This document shows positions 62,485 through 64,000 of a DNA stretch of 64,000 nucleotides, piece after piece. The notes below the pieces were generated by a model that searched no databases, was not told the DNA's origin, and saw nothing but the letters and a program-made list of their open reading frames with translations. The DNA comes from Mycobacterium kiyosense (GTDB taxonomy: Bacteria; Actinomycetota; Actinomycetes; Mycobacteriales; Mycobacteriaceae). The DNA is taken from contig AP025179.1 of assembly GCA_021654635.1 (NCBI GenBank), forward strand, positions 3,100,001 to 3,164,000. Reading direction: 5' to 3'. Position numbers and translations under genes: made by a program. The stretch's first letter is position 1. Each line of letters opens with the position of its first letter.

Positions 62485-62647
62485 ATCCAGATGATAGAAG
62501 TGCGCTGTGGCGCGGCTCACGTGCCGCCCACTCGAGAGCCGACCTGCACTCCAAGGATTTCTGGAGAATCTCCCAAGGACCGCCCAAGAGCCTGTTGTGG
62601 CCCGCCCCCGACCGGGAATCTACGACGACAGGGAGTCCACCACCGTC

Positions 62648-63529
62648 ATGGCAATTTTGGAGTCGCCGACCCACCAGCATCCGCACGGGCACTGGGACCG
62701 GCCCGCCCGCCATCCGTGGGAGATCGGTCTGCTCGCTCTGGTCATCGTGTCCAGCATCGTGCTCTATCTGGTCGCGATCGCGGTGGTGCTGTCCGGAACC
62801 GTCAGTGTGCTGTGGCTTTCGCTATTGGCCACCCCGATCCTGCTGTTCCTGGGCCGCGGACTGAACTACGGGCAGCAGCGGGCCAACGGCGTCAAGATGT
62901 CGCCCACGCAATTCCCCGAGGGGTACTGGCTGGTGGTCGAGGCGGCCCAGCGGTTCGGCCTGACCGAGGTGCCCGACGCCTACGTCGTGCTGGGCAACGG
63001 CCGGATCAATGCCTTCGCCAGCGGTCACGGCTTCCGCCGCTACGTCGTGGTCTACAGCGACCTGTTCGAGATCGGCGGTCAGGCCCGTGATCCCGAGGCA
63101 CTAGCGTTCGTCATCGGTCACGAAGTCGGGCACATCGCGGCCGGGCACGCGTCCTACTGGCGGCAGCTGAGTCAGCTGGCCATGAAGATCCCGTTTTTGG
63201 GTCAGGCACTGTCGCGCTCGATGGAATACACCGCCGACAACTACGGGTTCGCACTCCGGCCGGAAGGCGCCCGCCGTGCCATCGGCGTGCTGAGTGCGGG
63301 CAAATACCTGCTGCGCTGGGTGGATTTCGACGGAATGGCCGACCGGGCCGGCTCTGAGGCCGGGTTCTTCGTATGGCTGGCCAACATGCTGGCCTCGCAC
63401 CCGGTGAACACCTGGCGGGCGGCGGCGCTGCGCAACCGCGCCGTCGCCGGGGCCCTGTTCTTCCGCCCCAAGCCACCGACTGTGGCACCGCAATGGCCGA
63501 TGCCGGCCAACACCATGTGGGGCCGGTGA
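62648..63529 (+). CDS. M48 family zinc metallopeptidase
   Basis: 293 residues. Two N-terminal TMs (about 26-50 and 55-75), then a peptidase domain with the zinc motif VIGHEVGHIAAGH and third ligand Glu in SMEYTADNYG. Similar to HtpX/YcaL-type M48 proteases that cleave membrane or envelope proteins. ATG 62648 begins the His/Pro-rich N-terminus (MAILESPTHQHPHGHWDRPA) and has a modest GGGAG site; frames from 62507 have none. Divergent from the CoA ligase. Confidence 0.87.
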   Translation: MAILESPTHQHPHGHWDRPARHPWEIGLLALVIVSSIVLYLVAIAVVLSGTVSVLWLSLLATPILLFLGRGLNYGQQRANGVKMSPTQFPEGYWLVVEAAQRFGLTEVPDAYVVLGNGRINAFASGHGFRRYVVVYSDLFEIGGQARDPEALAFVIGHEVGHIAAGHASYWRQLSQLAMKIPFLGQALSRSMEYTADNYGFALRPEGARRAIGVLSAGKYLLRWVDFDGMADRAGSEAGFFVWLANMLASHPVNTWRAAALRNRAVAGALFFRPKPPTVAPQWPMPANTMWGR

Positions 63530-63561
63530 TCGCGGAGTAGTCCCGGTAGCCGTCCGCGACG

Positions 63562-63720
63562 TGCGACAATGGTGCGCGTAAGAGCGACGACGGTGCAGGA
63601 AGCCGGTGCAAGGCCGGCGCGGTCCCGCCACTGTAATCGGGGAGCGACCCTCAACAGACACGGCCAATGGCTGGAAGTCGAGGCGAGCGGCGATCCGAGA
63701 GCCAGGAGACTCACGTCATC
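63562..63720 (+). promoter_or_regulatory. cobalamin (B12) riboswitch
   Basis: Conserved core is visible: GGTGCAGGAAGCCGGTGCAA, GGCCGGCGCGGTCCCGCCAC followed by TGTAA, and the B12 box GAGCCAGGAGACTC near 63698-63711. Ends are approximate. It precedes a short upstream ORF and the PPE2-like gene, as in M. tuberculosis PPE2-cobQ1-cobU (recalled). Confidence 0.93.
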
Positions 63721-63734
63721 GCGACCTGCCAACC

Positions 63735-63751
63735 CGGGGCGGTGTACCCCG
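63735..63751 (+). promoter_or_regulatory. hairpin in the riboswitch expression platform
   Basis: CGGGG and CCCCG arms around a 7-base loop, between the B12 box and the upstream ORF. No T tract follows, so control of translation or of Rho access is more likely than intrinsic termination. Confidence 0.5.
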
Positions 63752-63767
63752 AGAGAGCTGACCAGCC

Positions 63768-63860
63768 ATGACGTCGCACGTTCACTTCAGCAGCCCAGAC
63801 GAACCTGAACCGGCCTCGGCGCCGGTCCCGATACAGCCGCCGACCCGCCGCAACCGATAG
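63768..63860 (+). CDS. 30-residue upstream ORF between B12 riboswitch and PPE2-like gene
   Basis: ATG 63768, 30 codons, TAG 63860, 11 bases before the PPE ATG. Weak GAGAGAG ribosome site. Peptide begins [17 protein letters not shown] and ends TRRNR, Pro-rich. Upstream ORFs coupled to B12 riboswitches have been described before M. tuberculosis metE and PPE2 (recalled), which supports a regulatory role. Confidence 0.6.
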   Translation: MTSHVHFSSPDEPEPASAPVPIQPPTRRNR

Positions 63861-63871
63861 CGGGGCGTGCG

Positions 63872-64000
63872 ATGAGCGCCCCGATCTGGATGGCCTCGCC
63901 GCCGGAGGTGCATTCGGCGCTGCTGAGCAGCGGCCCGGGACCCGGTCCGCTGCTCGCCTCCGCCGAGGCCTGGCAGTCGCTGAGTGTCGCCTATGCCGAG
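63872..64000 (+). CDS. PPE family protein, PPE2-like (N-terminal part, runs off window)
   Basis: 43 residues visible: [20 protein letters not shown] followed by a Gly-Pro repeat and [13 protein letters not shown], the beginning of a PPE domain (the PPE is read as PPEVHS). It matches the start of M. tuberculosis PPE2 (Rv0256c) as recalled. Exported by a type VII system such as ESX-5, whose eccB5/eccC5 lie at the other end of this window. Expression is probably repressed by cobalamin. Confidence 0.9.
   Translation, partial: MSAPIWMASPPEVHSALLSSGPGPGPLLASAEAWQSLSVAYAE

Noticed and set aside
1..64000. CRISPR arrays, tRNA or rRNA genes, intact insertion sequences
   Set aside because: No regularly spaced repeats, cloverleaf sequence, rRNA motif or transposase with terminal inverted repeats was found on either strand.

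Overview
The window is high-GC actinobacterial DNA and almost certainly comes from a slow-growing Mycobacterium. The evidence is an ESX-5 type VII secretion pair (eccB5-eccC5) at the left edge, a PPE gene behind a cobalamin riboswitch at the right edge, two WS/DGAT triacylglycerol synthase genes, a 13E12-family repeat gene, an MmpL-type RND gene and two mycofactocin-type short-chain dehydrogenases. Comparisons with M. tuberculosis (Rv numbers) are from memory, not from a search.

Layout. 1-14.6 kb resembles the M. tuberculosis Rv1783-Rv1769 neighbourhood: eccC5, eccB5, malQ, small stress-type proteins, a DUF4407 membrane protein, an ANTAR regulator, a WS/DGAT synthase, a sugar-lactone dehydrogenase and a fold-type III PLP enzyme. 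14.6-29.4 kb is a catabolic block: a class III CoA-transferase, then an eight-gene operon (mycofactocin-type SDR, two-subunit TPP-dependent 2-oxoacid dehydrogenase E1, a 78-residue free lipoyl protein, crotonase, acyl-CoA ligase, Rieske oxygenase, KstD-like flavoprotein), then an acyl-CoA dehydrogenase/crotonase operon facing its TetR regulator, and an epimerase/methyltransferase pair facing a second TetR gene. 30-37.7 kb returns to Rv1765c-Rv1760-like content: a broken 13E12 gene, cytochrome P450 plus ferredoxin, Rv1762c- and Rv1761c-like genes and an Rv1760-like WS/DGAT. The catabolic block therefore looks inserted between Rv1769- and Rv1765c-like genes.

37.8-45.5 kb is envelope-related: an SDR, an MmpL-like protein without its Asp-Tyr relay pairs, a lipoprotein metallopeptidase, a glycosyltransferase and a SecD paralogue without most of its membrane domain. 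45.5-50.4 kb is a second TetR-linked catabolic operon (kinase-like protein, SDR, crotonase, mycofactocin-type SDR, 31-codon leader ORF). 50.5-62.5 kb holds a flavin monooxygenase, a FadD17-like ligase, a NYN/OST-HTH RNA-related protein, a UbiD-UbiX decarboxylase pair, fabG3, a CBS protein and an amidohydrolase/aldolase/CoA-ligase operon. 62.6-64 kb has an M48 protease, then a B12 riboswitch, a short upstream ORF and the start of a PPE2-like gene.

Regulation visible in the DNA: three sigma-F-type promoters (GTTT/GGTTT-N16-GGGTA class), tandem DosR-like boxes before a WS/DGAT gene, a CRP-like site before the DUF4407 gene, and three sets of palindromic operators that pair with the three TetR genes. 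One caution affects much of the map: about sixteen single-base frameshifts, many in homopolymers, all lie to the right of 28 kb. Many may be sequence errors rather than gene decay.
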